NCBI GenBank assembly: GCA_038030265.1
Contig: CM075942.1
Span: forward strand, 13,288,029-13,352,028
Reading direction: 5' to 3'
From: Corythucha ciliata
Lineage: Eukaryota; Arthropoda; Insecta; Hemiptera; Tingidae
Length of the DNA stretch: 64,000 nucleotides
Shown piece by piece: positions 37,601 through 51,420 of the stretch. The translations under genes were made by a program, and so were the position numbers. Within the stretch, counting starts at the first letter, position 1; the number at the start of each line of letters is the position of its first letter. Below the pieces are notes generated by a model. That model did not search any database, had not been told where the DNA came from, and saw only the letters and a program-made list of their open reading frames with translations.

Positions 37601-39055
37601 ACGGTGCGCGAGAATGTCTTGTCGGGGTGGTCCGAGCTCATTCATGACACCCGTCATTGCCTTGATGAGACTCCCTGTTGGTGATGATGCCACGGTGGCT
37701 GAATATTATAGTTTGACGCGTTGATCTCGCGGTCTCCCTAGAAAATATAATAATATCGAGGACAAACAAGTGACAGGCTTCGGATGTGTCCCATGTTCGT
37801 CTATAAAGACGACCTCCCATGATGAGTAGTTGACATGGCTGTAGGGCGTTGACAGCAGGAATGCATAGAGAAAAAGAATGATGAGGGGGAGGGGTAAGGT
37901 TTTGGAAAAACCTTACGGAAATAAGGTTTTGAAAAAAAAAAAAAAAAATCCAAGGTATCATCCGAATCTCGAGGCACATCGTGGCCCGAAAATGGAATTC
38001 GAAGGCTATAAGTAGTCACTTTTTTGGCTCCAGCAAATAGTTTTGTTCACATGGAAACGAGGACCCCGAGCTTGACGAGTTCTAAAGAATGGAAATGGCA
38101 TAAAAATTAACAAGAATTCCCTGAATATGTAGGTATTGGCTACTCATCTCACAAAAAATCGTCAGGTCCACGGACCAGGACGTTTTAGTTCGTTTCATTA
38201 AAAAAAAAATTTATCCTATGTTTTTCACGAAAAACATCCCCGGCAGCCGCTATTTCAACCACCCGCCAATCTGGCCTTTTACTGAGCTTACTCGTTCTGT
38301 TTTCTTTATTTGAACGAGGAAGAGATGACAGTAGTTTTGCCTTTGAAATGCCAAAATACTTAATAATTTAAAAAGAACTGCTCATCAACATTGTCTATTT
38401 GGCTATTCTCGGTTTTGGTTGACAGTTGAGTTGGTGTCTTGGTGGGATCACCGGAGGATACAAGGCCCCTCACATACTCTACGCACTGATACCCTTTAAA
38501 AAATGGTTTTTGGGTGAAGTAGTCCGTTTGAAGGGGTGACTTGACGGTTTTCAAGACTCGAATTTCTGGGGTTGTCACTAATGGGTTCGGTGGTCGTGCG
38601 CGTATCTCAGCAATTCTGCTGCAGAGTATAGTCAGTCTCTAAGGGTCAATGGGTCCTGGTTGGGGGGGGGGGGCAGTATAGAAGCATAATATTTACAGAC
38701 GGCCACCCATGGACCAACTGCGCCCTAAAGTCCGTGAAAAAGAGCCTCGATCCGAGTGGACCTGGGTCGAGAAAATCACCCATGTCTTGACGATGATACA
38801 AAACTCATTCATCGAAAATTGACTAAAACACAAAAATTGGCAACAAAAGACGGGGGAAAAGTGCACTAAAAAAGTGCTAAAGGTCAAAAACTGAAGAAGT
38901 GCCAAGTTTGGATAACCGGCCCCCCTGGTGAGCCTTATGATGACCGTGGTGGATATGGTGAGAACCTCCCAAACATCCTATTCTTTGAGGATAAAAACGT
39001 TGTTCAAACGAGGTTGTTGGATATCAGCTGGTCTGAAGAGACCAAAAAAAGCCAC
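34646..39055. other. Repeat-poor intron island
   Basis: About 4.4 kb without array pattern. It contains GA-rich (36752-36830) and CT-rich (37134-37150) microsatellites, a long T run at 37371-37385 and G runs (35017-35026, 38662-38673). ORFs of 148-158 codons at 36448-37030 are products of purine/pyrimidine-rich sequence. No gene recognised. Confidence 0.4.
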
Positions 39056-39270
39056 CCCCCTCCCGCTAAAAAACGCTTTTTAAAGGAGCCAAACCCACAA
39101 AATTGGTTTCAATAAGGGCCAGATCCGCTAAATTTGGGGTTTGATTAAATAAGCAAAAATATTTTTTCTAATGAGTCCAATCAGCAATATTTTATTCTTT
39201 TTACTGAGGCAACTCACTCAAGATTGGTTATTTGACTGAGCCAACTCTAAGAAATTGCTTTATGAATGGA
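39056..39270. repeat. Short family-C array
   Basis: GAGCCAAACCCACAAAATTG and similar units, five or six copies. Confidence 0.6.
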
Positions 39271-39384
39271 TCGACACTAGACAGTGCAAAGTTGCGTTTA
39301 TAGGGACTGCCAGGCGCCAGTATTGAGTGTGCTGCGAGGGGGCTGACCGCCCGTGGTCCACGTATACGGGGTTTGTGTGAACAC

Positions 39385-39605
39385 ATTACTCGGATGAAAA
39401 CTGAGAAAAGGCGCTAATTCGCAGCTAAATTGGGGAAAAAAACGGTAATTAGCAACCAAAACTACTAGTAGTAAAAAAAAGGCTAAAAATAGAAAAACGT
39501 TAATTCGCGGATAAACCTGAGAAAAAGTCCAAATTCGTGGCTTAAATTGGAGAAAAAGAGCTAAGTCATGGCTAAATAAAAAACAACAAATAACGGCTAG
39601 TTTGC
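39385..39605 (+). repeat. Short family-B array (forward)
   Basis: GGCGCTAATTCGCAGCTAAA-type units with GAGAAAAAG spacers, about seven copies. Confidence 0.7.
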
Positions 39606-39699
39606 GGCACTCAACCGTGTTCTGAATTGGCACACACAGCACGAAACGTGGCTCCACCCATGGCCCATGCATCGGAAATGTATTTGCGTGTACGTGTCC

Positions 39700-40135
39700 C
39701 CAAACCACATCAAAACTCCAGAGCCAAGCTGTAACCACATTAAAGCTCCACACCACTGCAAAACCCAGAGGCAAGCTCTACAACTACAATAAAGCTCCAA
39801 CCACAGCAAAGGCTCCAACCACAGCAAGACACCAAACTACAGCGAAACTCCACAGACACCAGCTTCAACCACAATAAAGCTCTAACCACAGCAAAGGTCA
39901 AAACCACACGAAAGTACCAAACCATAGCAAAGAGGCAAGCTCTATAACCACAATAAAGCTCCAACCGTAGTAAAACTACAAACCACAGTAAGGCTCCAAC
40001 CATAGCAAAGCTCCTAGCTACAGCAAAGCTCAAAACCACAGCAAAATACCAAAACTACAGCAAAACACCAAACCACAGCAAAACTCCAGAGACAAACTCT
40101 GACCACAATAAAGCTCCAACCACAGCCAAGCTCAA
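39700..40135 (+). repeat. Tandem repeat rich in CCACAGCAAAGCTCCAA
   Basis: A much better-conserved tandem array than A-D: basic units of about 17-22 bp alternating CAACCACAGCAAAGCTC and CAACCACAATAAAGCTC, with higher-order units that include AGAGGCAAGCTCTA. Uniform orientation. Minus-strand ORFs across it are a translation artefact of the repeat. Confidence 0.9.
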
Positions 40136-40865
40136 ATTTTATGCCACTCATGTTTGGCCAATTTTGGGGTGTAATTAGCCAGTCAAACACCATTTTATAC
40201 CACGAGAGTAGTTCTGAGTTCCTCTGCTCTTGGAATGGGACTAACCAATGTGCTTGCGGGGGGGGGGTGGAATGACCATTTCACCGTTGTAGGCTGACCA
40301 TTTTGGAGGCTTGACTATTTTCAGGACGTGAGAGGTCGGTTTTACCATTTTTTGGGCATGAATCATTACTTTATGAGCATTGCTTGAAAGGTCACTTGCA
40401 AATTTGTACATCAATTTTAATTCAATCAATATCATCAATTTGATGACGCGAACTGTCAGTTTTCTGATGTATAAGGTGCGAATAGTCCGTAAATTTCCAA
40501 GTTTCCAGAATTTCCAGTTTGGTTATTTTAAGGACAAGTAATTGTCTGTTTTTAGCCATCTCCAAGGCTAGGAAAGTTAACTTGCCAATTGGGCGAGAAT
40601 TGCCCGTTTATGTTGTTTTAGGAAGCATTTAGTAATTTTTGCTGTTTTTAGGGCGTGGGACAGGCAGTTTGGCCATTTTAGGGCACGAATCATCGGTGGA
40701 AAGGGGTGGACACCATTGGAAGAGCTCTTGACGGTAACAGCGCAGGACCAGGGACTATGTGCTGTCAAACTTGTCTCATTTACAGCCCCCAAATTACGCT
40801 GTACAGTTTGCGCTGTTTGAAAACACGTAATTTTGCCACATTAACAAGTTTTGTTGATATTTAGC
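40136..40865. repeat. Degenerate repeat array, family A
   Basis: GTCAGTTTTCTGATG, GCCATTTTAGGGCACGAATC-type units, interrupted by a G run at 40258-40267. Confidence 0.7.
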
Positions 40866-42365
40866 TGAAATTACACACAAAATATTTAATGAATGGCACC
40901 CCAATTTTGCCGAATTGGTCCATATGGCCCCTAAAAAACAATTGCAAACTTGGAATTTCAATAATTGGCAAATTCACGACGTATGATTTTGCCGCTATAC
41001 TCATCATGTTCTACGGCCACTCTCAGGTCCTGCTACACTAAAATTCCCGAAAGCTGCGCAACTTCTCGGACATTAACAACCGAAATTTGCATTTTCACCA
41101 AAATTAAGACCCGAAAGTTGCCGGGAAAATTGTAATATGAGGCTATATAATTTATCCGCGTAAGATCGCTTTTTCGGAATGTTGACCATGAATTAGTGGT
41201 TTTTCTCAATAATTTATGGCCGCGCACTTACCAGAAGGAAAGCATATATGCAAATGTTCGCGACCATGTGCCACCATAAATCACTATTTAGCGATTATTG
41301 CACAATTTTGGTTATGGAATTGTACCGCGAAAGAGCGATTTTCTCAATTTGTGCCCAGAACGAGACCTTTTTCCAAAAACTTGAAGCAACAGCGTGCTTG
41401 GACAAGAAAATTGCCACAAAACTGCGCATGTTCAGGGCTATATAGCCAGGAAATAGCTATAGTTTATGCGGTGCATAGCTATAGAAAGCGGTGGCCGCAG
41501 AATCGAGATTCAACTATCAAAGGATAAATCGTCGCGAAAGTGAAAGTTTCGAGGATGATTAACCAGGAACTGCAAGTTTGGGTCCAAATTATGGGAAAGC
41601 CCTTTTTTACGTTGACAAACTTCCATAAAGATCAATATTTTAGGGGTCAACCCGTTGGTTTTTGAACGTGTGATTTGACCATATATGTATACTGAGTTTT
41701 CAATCAATGACGTCAACGTTCATGGCTGAATAGCGGTGAAATTTGAACATCTGGAGCTATACATATACCCATGAAATAGCAAGTTTTGGGTCTTCATTAA
41801 ATTACTACTATTGAGCAAACGAATTACCGTGGGATTCCAATATATTGTTCCAAGTATCCACCAAATTCGCCAAATTGTATTAGTTTTGTGGGCTCATGGA
41901 AGCCGCAAAATGCCTCCAGAACCGGTGAAATATCAAGTTTTCCGAATTTTAGCCTCGTATTTTCCTTCGGGAAAGCACAATATCACTTGTTTCTCAATTC
42001 GAGCCGTGAACTTGAGTCTAAAAATCACTAGCCAGCGTTTGTTGGTCAACTTTAGCTGCTAACTATAGACTTTTGAACGTGAGTTTTCACTACACTGAGT
42101 TGTCAGTCAGTGATTTGACAGTGTGATGATCTTATTTCTTAATTTATGCAGCGAAATGCCCCCAGAAAGAAAATTTCACCATTTGTAGCGGCGCGCTAGC
42201 TTCGGGTCTTAAATTCAGTAAACTTGCAAGTTTCGTGGACTTGGAACTTTGACTGGCCAGGCACAGAAAGCGACAAAATTACATAATTCGTCGAAGCTTA
42301 AAATCTGCGAAGTCGCAAGTTTTGGGTCTAAATATCCACGAGATTACTACTTTCCGGTATTTCTT
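40866..42365. repeat. Degenerate repeat array, family D
   Basis: AATTGCAAACTTGGAATTTC, GAAATTTGCATTTTCACC, GCAAGTTTCG and GGTCTTAAATTCAG words recur. It contains paired words such as GTGATTTGACCATATATG/GTGATTTGACAGTGTGATG at about 41670 and 42110 that suggest longer composite units. Confidence 0.6.
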
Positions 42366-45229
42366 TGCCCGAATTGAAAGAGGTGATGACTGTGTGTGCG
42401 TAAAGCAATGAGGAGCCCTTTTCGGAAAGACGCCCATTACTCAATTTTCCTGGGTGCCCAAGCGCTCCCCCTCCCCAATCCAACCGCTTCAAGAAAAATA
42501 GAAAGGCGTTCACTTCGTCATATTCTCCGGATTTTCAACCACTTCATCCGTGCAATGCATCAAAAACACGATGAGTCGTGTGACTACACTCAGGTTGACA
42601 GGATTAAAGAATTATTGTAGGCGAAAAGTAAAAGGTAAACTGGTCGGTTGGAGCCGAGCATAAATTTTTTAAGCTCTTGAAAAAACCCCCGACGATACCA
42701 GTAAAAAATAAAAGAGCAAAATACCATTAAAAAAAAGTATTTTTCGTCTCACTCTCACTCGTATATTCGCCCTCATGAGAACAAGAACGGAAGCGGCCCT
42801 TTTTTTGAAGCGTTATTAATTTTATTTAATTTGTAATTAATGCCCGCGTTTCTTTTTTCATTATTACGTCAAGTTTTTAGCCATTTAAAGAAATTATTAA
42901 AACCAGTACAGACTCGTAACTTCGTATTTCGATCACAATTTTTTAAATGTATTTAAAATTGACGCTGAGAGGCTTGTAAGTTGCAGGAAAACGTGTTGGG
43001 GAATGTTTATAAGCGGGTCTTAAGTTCAATAATAAAAATTGATAATATTAATAATGCCTTAAGCCGTCGATGAATGTCTCTCATTGGAGCGAGTTTTTGT
43101 TCTTTACGAGGCCCTTGTTTCCCACCTATATTCATTTCAAGACGCCACGCGTAAATTCAGTGATCTCACGAAGCGAGAAAATGAGAGAGTCGCTCTCTGA
43201 AACAAATCTCTTTTATGCTCGGAAATATTTACGAGGAGTCGGATATCATTTCTCGCCAATTTTAATTTGCTTCTTCATCCCCTCTTCACTCTTGTTTACT
43301 CCGTTTCCTTTGCCACCCGTTGATTTACTAGGATTTTAATTTGAATCAGAAATATAATGTGGGGAAAAAAGAAACAAAGGAAAGGAGTGAATTCCTTGTG
43401 TCTAATCCCTATTTGTACAAGGAACATTCGTCAGCTATTAGTCATAATTGTCGCCTCCTCTGGGCTGTTTGATGATGGTAACGGGTTGCACCTTATACTT
43501 TTTGACATCTCCTTGGCAAACACCAATGCGACCTTCAAAAGCTTCATGCAGCACCCATTATAAATAACACACATAATTCCCAACCCCTCCACCAACGTTT
43601 CACATATCACCACTAAGTCCCCATATTTTCTCCCCTCTCTGTAAATCTTATAATGCAGTCGCATGCAGCCCGAGTCTAACTGTTAGTCGCATCTCCGAAA
43701 TTGTTGGCAATCAGCCAATTCTTCGTCTTCCTCAAACTTTATAATACACTCATTTCTGCACATTTATTTTTATAAAAAGAAGCCTCGAGGAGTGAATCAT
43801 TAAAAAAAAAAAAAAAAAAAGGTGAGCAAGTTTAGTAGCGTTGTAAGCAAGGTGAGGAAGGGATCGAGTTCCGCTTTTAGTCACGCCTCATATCCACTCT
43901 CGTGTGTTTGCCTCGCTATTTTCCTTTTCTTTATTTTTTAATTGAAAAATTTATTTTGCGACTGCCTAAATTTAATTTAAAACCGAAAAAAAAGTGCTAT
44001 CTCCCTTCACTACGGAGTGGAAAACTCTTTGAATATAAATAGGAGCGTTCAAATTTTGTTAGGGCTTTACTTATAGTCGCATTCAAAAGGGAAAAGCCTG
44101 TCAAGTCGTCAGTGTTAGTTTTTAAGTGACCGTGAAAGCGCCTCCTTGGGCTCTTGTCTTGTTTCACTTCGTTCTTGCAAGTTGAAAAACTTCGCTTGTC
44201 CCTCTATGTTGGCGGTGATTGACTCTGACTTTTTGTTTCTTAAGGGGTCGAGTGACGTTTGGATTTTTTTTTTTAAATTTTGGGGCCACAATTGTTTCCG
44301 TAAGAAGAAGTGGGACACTCACGTTTGATTTCCCGTTCATTCAGCAAAGTCAGGACGATGTGTGATGGTGCTTTGGGCGTATAGTCAGTGCTGGTCGGAG
44401 AGGGTGGAGGGGTGAGGGTGACGCAAAGGGGGAAGACGAGTCTGATACAGTTTCATCAATCAAAACCTATTGTTAAGAATGAGAGGGGTCAGAGTGTGAG
44501 TAATGATGGAAAAGAGTGGGAGGGAAGGAGGGAAGTTCGTTTCGGTTCGATAAACTCACAACACACATTCCTGATGCCCTCTCTTTTTTTTTTGGCATAT
44601 GGGGCAAGGGCACTTCTTAATAGTTCTCCCTGTCTTCTCGTCCTTCTGAATTACACACATCTCTTAATTCTCACATTTCGCGTTTCCGGAGATAAGAGTT
44701 TCACAGTAGAACTTCAGAAGACTGCTCTAAAATAGACTTGAGCAAGATGAAAGCGGTGCACCAAAGGAGTCATACGTGGTTCCATTTGTGAAAGTGTTCT
44801 GTGGGAGGGGGGGGGGGTCACAGTGCCATAATTTTATGACCCCCTTCTCAAGTTATAAGCACATTTGCTCGAAGTCATACTGATTTGAGCTCATACGTGC
44901 TGTTTATGAGTCCCTCGGACCACACTCAACCGAGAAATACAGCAAGCTCAAGCTCTATACTGTACGCATCGGTTTCATCGTATTTTCACGAATCCACTAA
45001 TAGAACGAACGCTCACCATATGGCCAGAGTGGGTCCTAAATCGCGTTCTGGGCTATTTTTAAAGGCTATTAAGTGGCTAAAAGCTCTAAAACACAATTTG
45101 AGCAATTTTGTTCAGTAAAATGGAGGCGATCTGCTCAATGATCTGGGAACAATAACGGGAATGTTCAGAAAGGCGTGAGAATCCCTTTGACTGTACTTTG
45201 TGCCCTTTGTTTGATGTAGAGCTAGTCAT
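42366..45229. other. Repeat-poor intron island
   Basis: AT-rich DNA without arrays. It includes TAAT-rich stretches (42828-42900, 43030-43060), an A run at 43802-43820 and a G run at 44807-44817. A 74-codon ORF at 42396-42620 has no recognisable domain. Confidence 0.4.
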
Positions 45230-45560
45230 GATTAGCGCTTCCTCGTAATTCTAGCCGAAAATTAGCGTTTTCCTTAATTTTAGCCCCGAATCAGCGTTTC
45301 CCACGATTTCAGCCTCAATTTCTTCTGCATCCCATCTGTGACTTACCTATCCATTTTATATTTTTTAGGCGTGAATACGAATTTTTCTCAGTTCTAGCAG
45401 TTAATTATCGCTAGTTCTAAATTTTAGCCACGAATTAGTGCTTTAATTATTTTCTTGTTCAATTTTACTCGAGAATTTGTGCTTATGATCAATCCTATAT
45501 AGCCGTGAAGTTGCGTTTTTCACAAATTTTGTAGATTTTAGCAGTGAATTTTTTTTGAAA
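45230..45560 (-). repeat. Family-B array (reverse)
   Basis: TAATTTTAGCCCCGAATCAG and GCGTTTTCC units. Confidence 0.7.
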
Positions 45561-45789
45561 TTGAACTGTCGTAGACTTGGCCCAAAACAGCACGCTTTCC
45601 TAGCGTTGCCAACTGACATTTTTTTTTGCTTTTCCCATCATGTCAAGCTCAAAATTCCGTTAGAAATCAGGCAAACTGTATTCCACCCGGTTAAAAAAAT
45701 CCGTCGAATAAGTAATTTTCAGTAACGAGCATCGGTACGGACGAGAGAGGACCATGCAGGCAGACCTGGGGCCTTCTTCAGAATGAAGA

Positions 45790-47310
45790 GGCTCGTGAAA
45801 AAGCAATAACTCATGGCCAGAATACAATAAATCGCTAATATCATTGGGGAAACACCCAAAAAAGTACTACTTAACGGCTAAAACTGTGAAAAACTCTTAA
45901 TTCTCGGGATAAATCATGAAAATGCCGATTCGTAGTCTCTGATGGAGGATACCGTATTACTATAGCTGAGAAAAGCGCTAATTCATGACGATAAAATAAA
46001 AAACCGCTAATTCATTGCTAAACAAGGAAAAAGCGCTAATTCGCGGCTCGATGTAAAAAAAAGGAAAATTAAGAAAAATCTCGTCACGTTAGCAGCTAAA
46101 AATTTAAAAAACGCTAATTCGTAACTAAAATATTGAGAACAAGAACGTTTATTCGCTGCTGGAATTGAGAAAAAAGCGCTATTTTTATGGCTGAAATACA
46201 TATAAAAACGCAAATTTGCGTCCGAAATAAAGAAAAAGCGCTTATTTGCAGCTTGGCTCAACAAAAATGAAAATTCGCGGCAAATCGAGAAAATTCCACT
46301 TTACGCTCATTTGGAGCTAAAATGTTTGAAAACGGCTACTTCGTAGCTAAATTGGGAGATGTGCTAATCCGTTATTTCTCGAATTGATTTCATGACCAAA
46401 ATCAAGAAAACAAATCTTTGAAAAGGGCTAAATTCAAGATAAAGCACAAAATCACGAATGAAATTGATAAAGTGGAGTGAATTCCTTCTCACTTCTTGTA
46501 ACCACTTACACTTTTCCCTTTCAATTTTGTGTCCAAAGTTATTAAATAAAATAGAATATTATAATAATGAAAATCATTGAGCAATTCCAAAAATCCGTTT
46601 CAAAAACACGTTAGTCATCTGTAGTAGCAAAAACGTTCTTTTTCTCAATTAAACCGGTGATTATATCGCTAACATTCCGATTTTAGCAACGAATGGCCAC
46701 TCATTCAAAAACTGTTAGCCAGTCATCTATCAGTCTATATTATCAGAGGGGGCTCCTGAAAGACTTGCAGATGGATAAATGAGGATTTTTAGGATTATCA
46801 TCACCATTGTAGGTGGGTACGTGAAAAGGAGCCTTGGTATTCGGTTGGACGGCAATTTGGCTCCTTATTTCGATAAGTTTTAGTCCTCACGGCCTAGGGA
46901 CTATGAAGCTGCACGTGCTCAGCACATTGTATCCGTTCTGAATATTCGATTAAGCTAAATAAACCGCTATTTCCAAAGCTAGGTCACCGCTGAAATTGAT
47001 AAAACTATCAACTCGCACCTTCTAGAGCCAACTTTGCTGCTGAAATGAAAAAAAAAAATGTATGAAATGCACTAAAAACTCCGATCCCCAGTTTCTGAAG
47101 TTTTATAGGCGGCTAAAATTGAAAAGGCGGCCTAATGGTCTGTTCGAAATAGCGCTTATTCCAGATCAAAATTGTGAAAAAGTCACTGATTCACAGTGTG
47201 CAGAGGGTAAAATTCTAATATGATAATCTTCGGCAATGCAATTGGCTAAAATTGAGGAAAAGCGTAAAATTCATTGCTAAAAATGAAAAAAAAAAAAAAA
47301 AACAAAAAAA
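45790..47310 (+). repeat. Family-B arrays (forward), with gaps
   Basis: Clear at 45790-46470 (GCGCTAATTCGCGGCTCG, GAGAAAAAAGCGC) and again at 46930-47310. The 46470-46930 gap holds weak reverse units near 46630-46700 and unremarkable DNA. 45561-45789 is undistinguished. Confidence 0.7.
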
Positions 47311-47409
47311 AAAACGCGTCTAACGGACCATGGGGAATCAAAAGCACAGATTTCGTGGGACAGATGCCCACCCCCCAAATTCCATCAAAAATTTAAAATC
47401 CGACACATT

Positions 47410-47735
47410 TTTATATTCTGGGGTCAGCAAATTTGAACGTCAATATTCTAAGGGCAGCCAATTTGAACGTCAATATTCTAACGGTAGCAAGTCAACATTC
47501 TGGAGGCAGCAAATTTGAACGTCAATATTCTAAGGGCAGCATATTTGAATGCCAATATACTTCCAACCTCTATATAAAGCCAGGCAGCTATAAAAGTCCG
47601 CCATCTGTATAAGTCCGCCACCTGTATACACGTCCAACTTCCAACTTATATTCAAGTCCAGCACCTAAAAGTCCAACATCTACCCAAAAGCCCGGTATCT
47701 ACCTACAAGGCCGAGTTGTAGTAAAAAGTCCGAGT
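47410..47735 (+). repeat. Two short tandem arrays
   Basis: 47410-47560: about four units of about 30 bp with CAAATTTGAACGTCAATATT and CTAAGGGCAGC. 47580-47735: irregular 18-22 bp units AAGTCCGCCATCTGTAT / AAGTCCAACATCTAC. Both are much younger than the A-D arrays. Confidence 0.85.
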
Positions 47736-47859
47736 ATGAAACGGTAGCGAACCTCGTTTTCAATTATTAAAATTCAGATTAAAACTTACGCCGTCAGAAC
47801 CAATTCCTCGAATTTCGTTAACTAATACATACACCATTTTCGCTGTTTTATTATTTTCG

Positions 47860-48420
47860 GTAAAAACCAAATTTCTCAAACTACAAGCTCTGCCTCACTG
47901 AGACTATTTCTCAATTTTAGCCACGACAATTCCATCAATCAACAACAAACGGTGACAATTTTGCCAATTCATATTCAATTTTAGCCACAAGTTATTAGTG
48001 CTATTTCCCAATTCTTCTGCCTTGAGTGATTTTCACCCCCTTCAAATTCTAGCAGTGAAAAGGTCCACATAATCCGCATGTGAGCGAATTTCATTGATTT
48101 TGACTCGGAGTTGCATCGCGAAACCTTGAAATTGGTGTTTTCCTCAATTTCACTTGCGAACGAAAAATTTTCCTTGAACGAGCAATTTATTTTGTCAATT
48201 TAAGCTGTGAAAAGGGCTCTACAAACCGTGAATTAGCGCATTTTCTTAATTTCGTTCCGGGCTTTGAATCATGAAACTGCAAATTGGTGTGTTTTCTGAA
48301 TTTCAACCGCGAATAATGAGATTTGCTATTTCTCAATTTTAGCAGTGAATAGGTGTTTTTCCTCAGTCTTAGCCGCAAAATGTCCTTTTCTGGATTTCAT
48401 CCACGAGCGAGCATTTTCTC
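47860..48420 (-). repeat. Family-B array (reverse)
   Basis: CTCAATTTTAGCCACGA and GAATTAGCGCATTTTCTTAA units. It ends near a 14 bp C run at 48433-48446. Confidence 0.7.
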
Positions 48421-48519
48421 TCAAGATGTGCGCCCCCCCCCCCCCCGGCTGTGGCTCCTTGCCTAGCTGGCTGTCCATCCCCTTGATCACGGTGTGGCTA
48501 TGCCCCTGTAACGGACGTC

Positions 48520-49245
48520 TAAAATTGAGTAAAATTGCTAATTCGCCAATGAGAGTGAGAAAAGGCGGTAATTTGCGTTTCAAAGATTTTAAAAAACGAT
48601 AATTCGGGGTGAAAATGGGTGAAAAAGCTCAACGAAAGGCTAAAATTGGAAAAAATCACTAATTGACGGAGGGATGGAACGCTATTACGCTTCGAAAATT
48701 ATTAATAAGCTCTAAATCGAGCATAAAATTGAGTAAATTCACAGGCAAAACGCTATGTGCTATTCATAGGCCAAGTCCACAAATATAACGCTAAAAGTGA
48801 TAAAATTGCGTCTGAAATTTTGGAGGAAAATGCTAATTTGCGGCGAAATTTGAGAAAAATGACTGATTCACGGAAACTGAGTAAAATCGCTAATAGCGTA
48901 TCGCGCAATTCTTGAAAAGTGGTGTAAAAAGGTGTCAATTTGCGTCTCAAAATGAGAAGAAGCTCTAATTCACGAAAAAAAGCACTGCGCTATTACAGAA
49001 AGAAAATTGAAAAAAAAAAATCGCTCGTTATCTGCCAAATTTGAAAAACAAGCTATTCAGTGTTGGCGACTAAAATCTAAAACAATCGCTGATTCGCGGT
49101 TAAAATGGAGACAAATTGCACTAACTCGCCACTAAATTAAATTTTAGAAAAGAAAACCCCTTCTTCTAAGGCCTTCTTCTCGCTGATTCAAGGCCAAAAG
49201 TGAGTAAAATCGCTAATTCATGGATGAAATGGAGAAAAGGCGCAT
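48520..49245 (+). repeat. Family-B array (forward)
   Basis: GCTAATTCGCCAATGAGAG, TGAGTAAAATCGCTAATTC-type units. With the reverse block at 47860-48420 it forms a head-to-head arrangement around the C run at 48433. Confidence 0.75.
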
Positions 49246-50054
<809 letters not shown>

Positions 50055-51420
50055 CTTGCTTCGGTGGTGCCGAGCAGTCACGAGATCTGGAGCGAGCGTT
50101 ACGAATAAACGGAATAAAACGATAATTTTTATTCCCCCCACCTTCTTCCCCCTATGAAGAAACGCCGTCCAGGTCTCGTGGCCGCTTTTCCGTCTCAATA
50201 AATGAGATTTAAAAAAAAAAGGCACCCAACACCCGAAAATCGGTTTATTTTTCGCGTACTTCGGAAAAAAAAAGACTTCTTTCTCCCTCCAAGTACCCGT
50301 TTTGTTTTCTTTTCGAGACTGTGATGCCTCCGCTGGTTCAAGTGCCATCGATGGACGCTTACCCCACCCCATCCTCCCAATAACCTATCCCTTTCTTTCA
50401 AACACTATGAACCGGCCTACCGTTGTAAATGTAATCGGAGTGGCTTTGTGAAATTTTATTGCATCAAAATTACCCTCAGAATTTTACTCTAGCAATAAAT
50501 TCTAGTTGCCGGATAAAGCATACATGTACAGAATGTATAAAAAAACAAATTTTTAAAAAAATAAAACAAACTATTTTAAATTGGCAACTTAATAACGATC
50601 GTATTTTAATAATAAACAAAAAAACGTCAGATTAACCACACTACTAGTGTCTAAGGTAGAAAAGTAGGCAATTTCGAATTTTATTTGAAAAAAAGTGCAA
50701 TATGTTCCGGTAGAGCCTATTGAAAAATTCCCTGTAAATAATATTTCCCTCTTTCAAAAAAACATTAAAAAATTGTAACATAGATGTTGACTCGTCGTTC
50801 CACTATTTTTTCTTTGTATTTCACTTCTCGTGAATATAAATATATTATATTATTATATGCTATAGCTTAATTGTGACTGAGACAACAAAAAAATCTTTAA
50901 AAAACAGTGTGAACAGTTCTGTGTACTAAAGCGGTTTCAATTTATTATTATAACTATTATTTTTTTTTTGATTCATTGTTTCGATTGACTTAGTCATTTG
51001 TTATTATTGTTTTGATTTTTAAAATTTGAAGGTATTTTCTGCCTGTTGATAAGAAAAAAAAAAGTGAAGCGAACAAATTCGGAGTCACACAGGGATTATG
51101 GTTTAGTTTAGAAACACCGTTGTAGTATATTGTATATGTGTATTATTATGTATTGATTACCTTTTATTATTTAAATTGAGACAAACGAATGAATAATAAA
51201 AAAAAGTTTTAAAAACTTTTTTATATGAATCTCATTGTCGTTTTTTAGGTTGTACAACCGATTAGCTCATGCGTGATTTCGATTTAATTTTGTTTTTGTT
51301 TTATTTTTGTTTAGTGTGGCAGGTGTTTTGCTACATTTTGCTGTTCAAAAAAAAACTGAAAAGAAAGAAAAAAAAAACAAATTTGGATCCAAAAAATTAA
51401 TAAACGATATAATACTCAGT
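50055..51420 (+). other. Scr: Probable Scr 3'UTR and polyadenylation region
   Basis: AT-rich sequence after the stop with AATAAA at 50104-50109, 50197-50202 and 50494-50499 and further AATAAA-like words at about 50570, 51194 and 51400. The 50197 site lies before an A run at 50211-50220. Which is used cannot be told from sequence. No other coding region is present. Confidence 0.55.

Noticed and set aside
39298..40039. Overlapping minus-strand ORFs rich in Trp/Leu/Cys
   Set aside because: Produced by translating the CCACAGCAAAGCTC tandem repeat.
42396..42620. 74-codon + strand ORF with helix-like C-terminus
   Set aside because: No start context, no homology that I can recognise, inside the Scr intron.
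51071..51096. Resemblance to mir-10, the Hox-cluster microRNA (ACAAATTCGG then ACAGGG on the + strand)
   Set aside because: The match has an internal insertion, no partner arm within hairpin distance, and mature mir-10 is almost invariant in animals.
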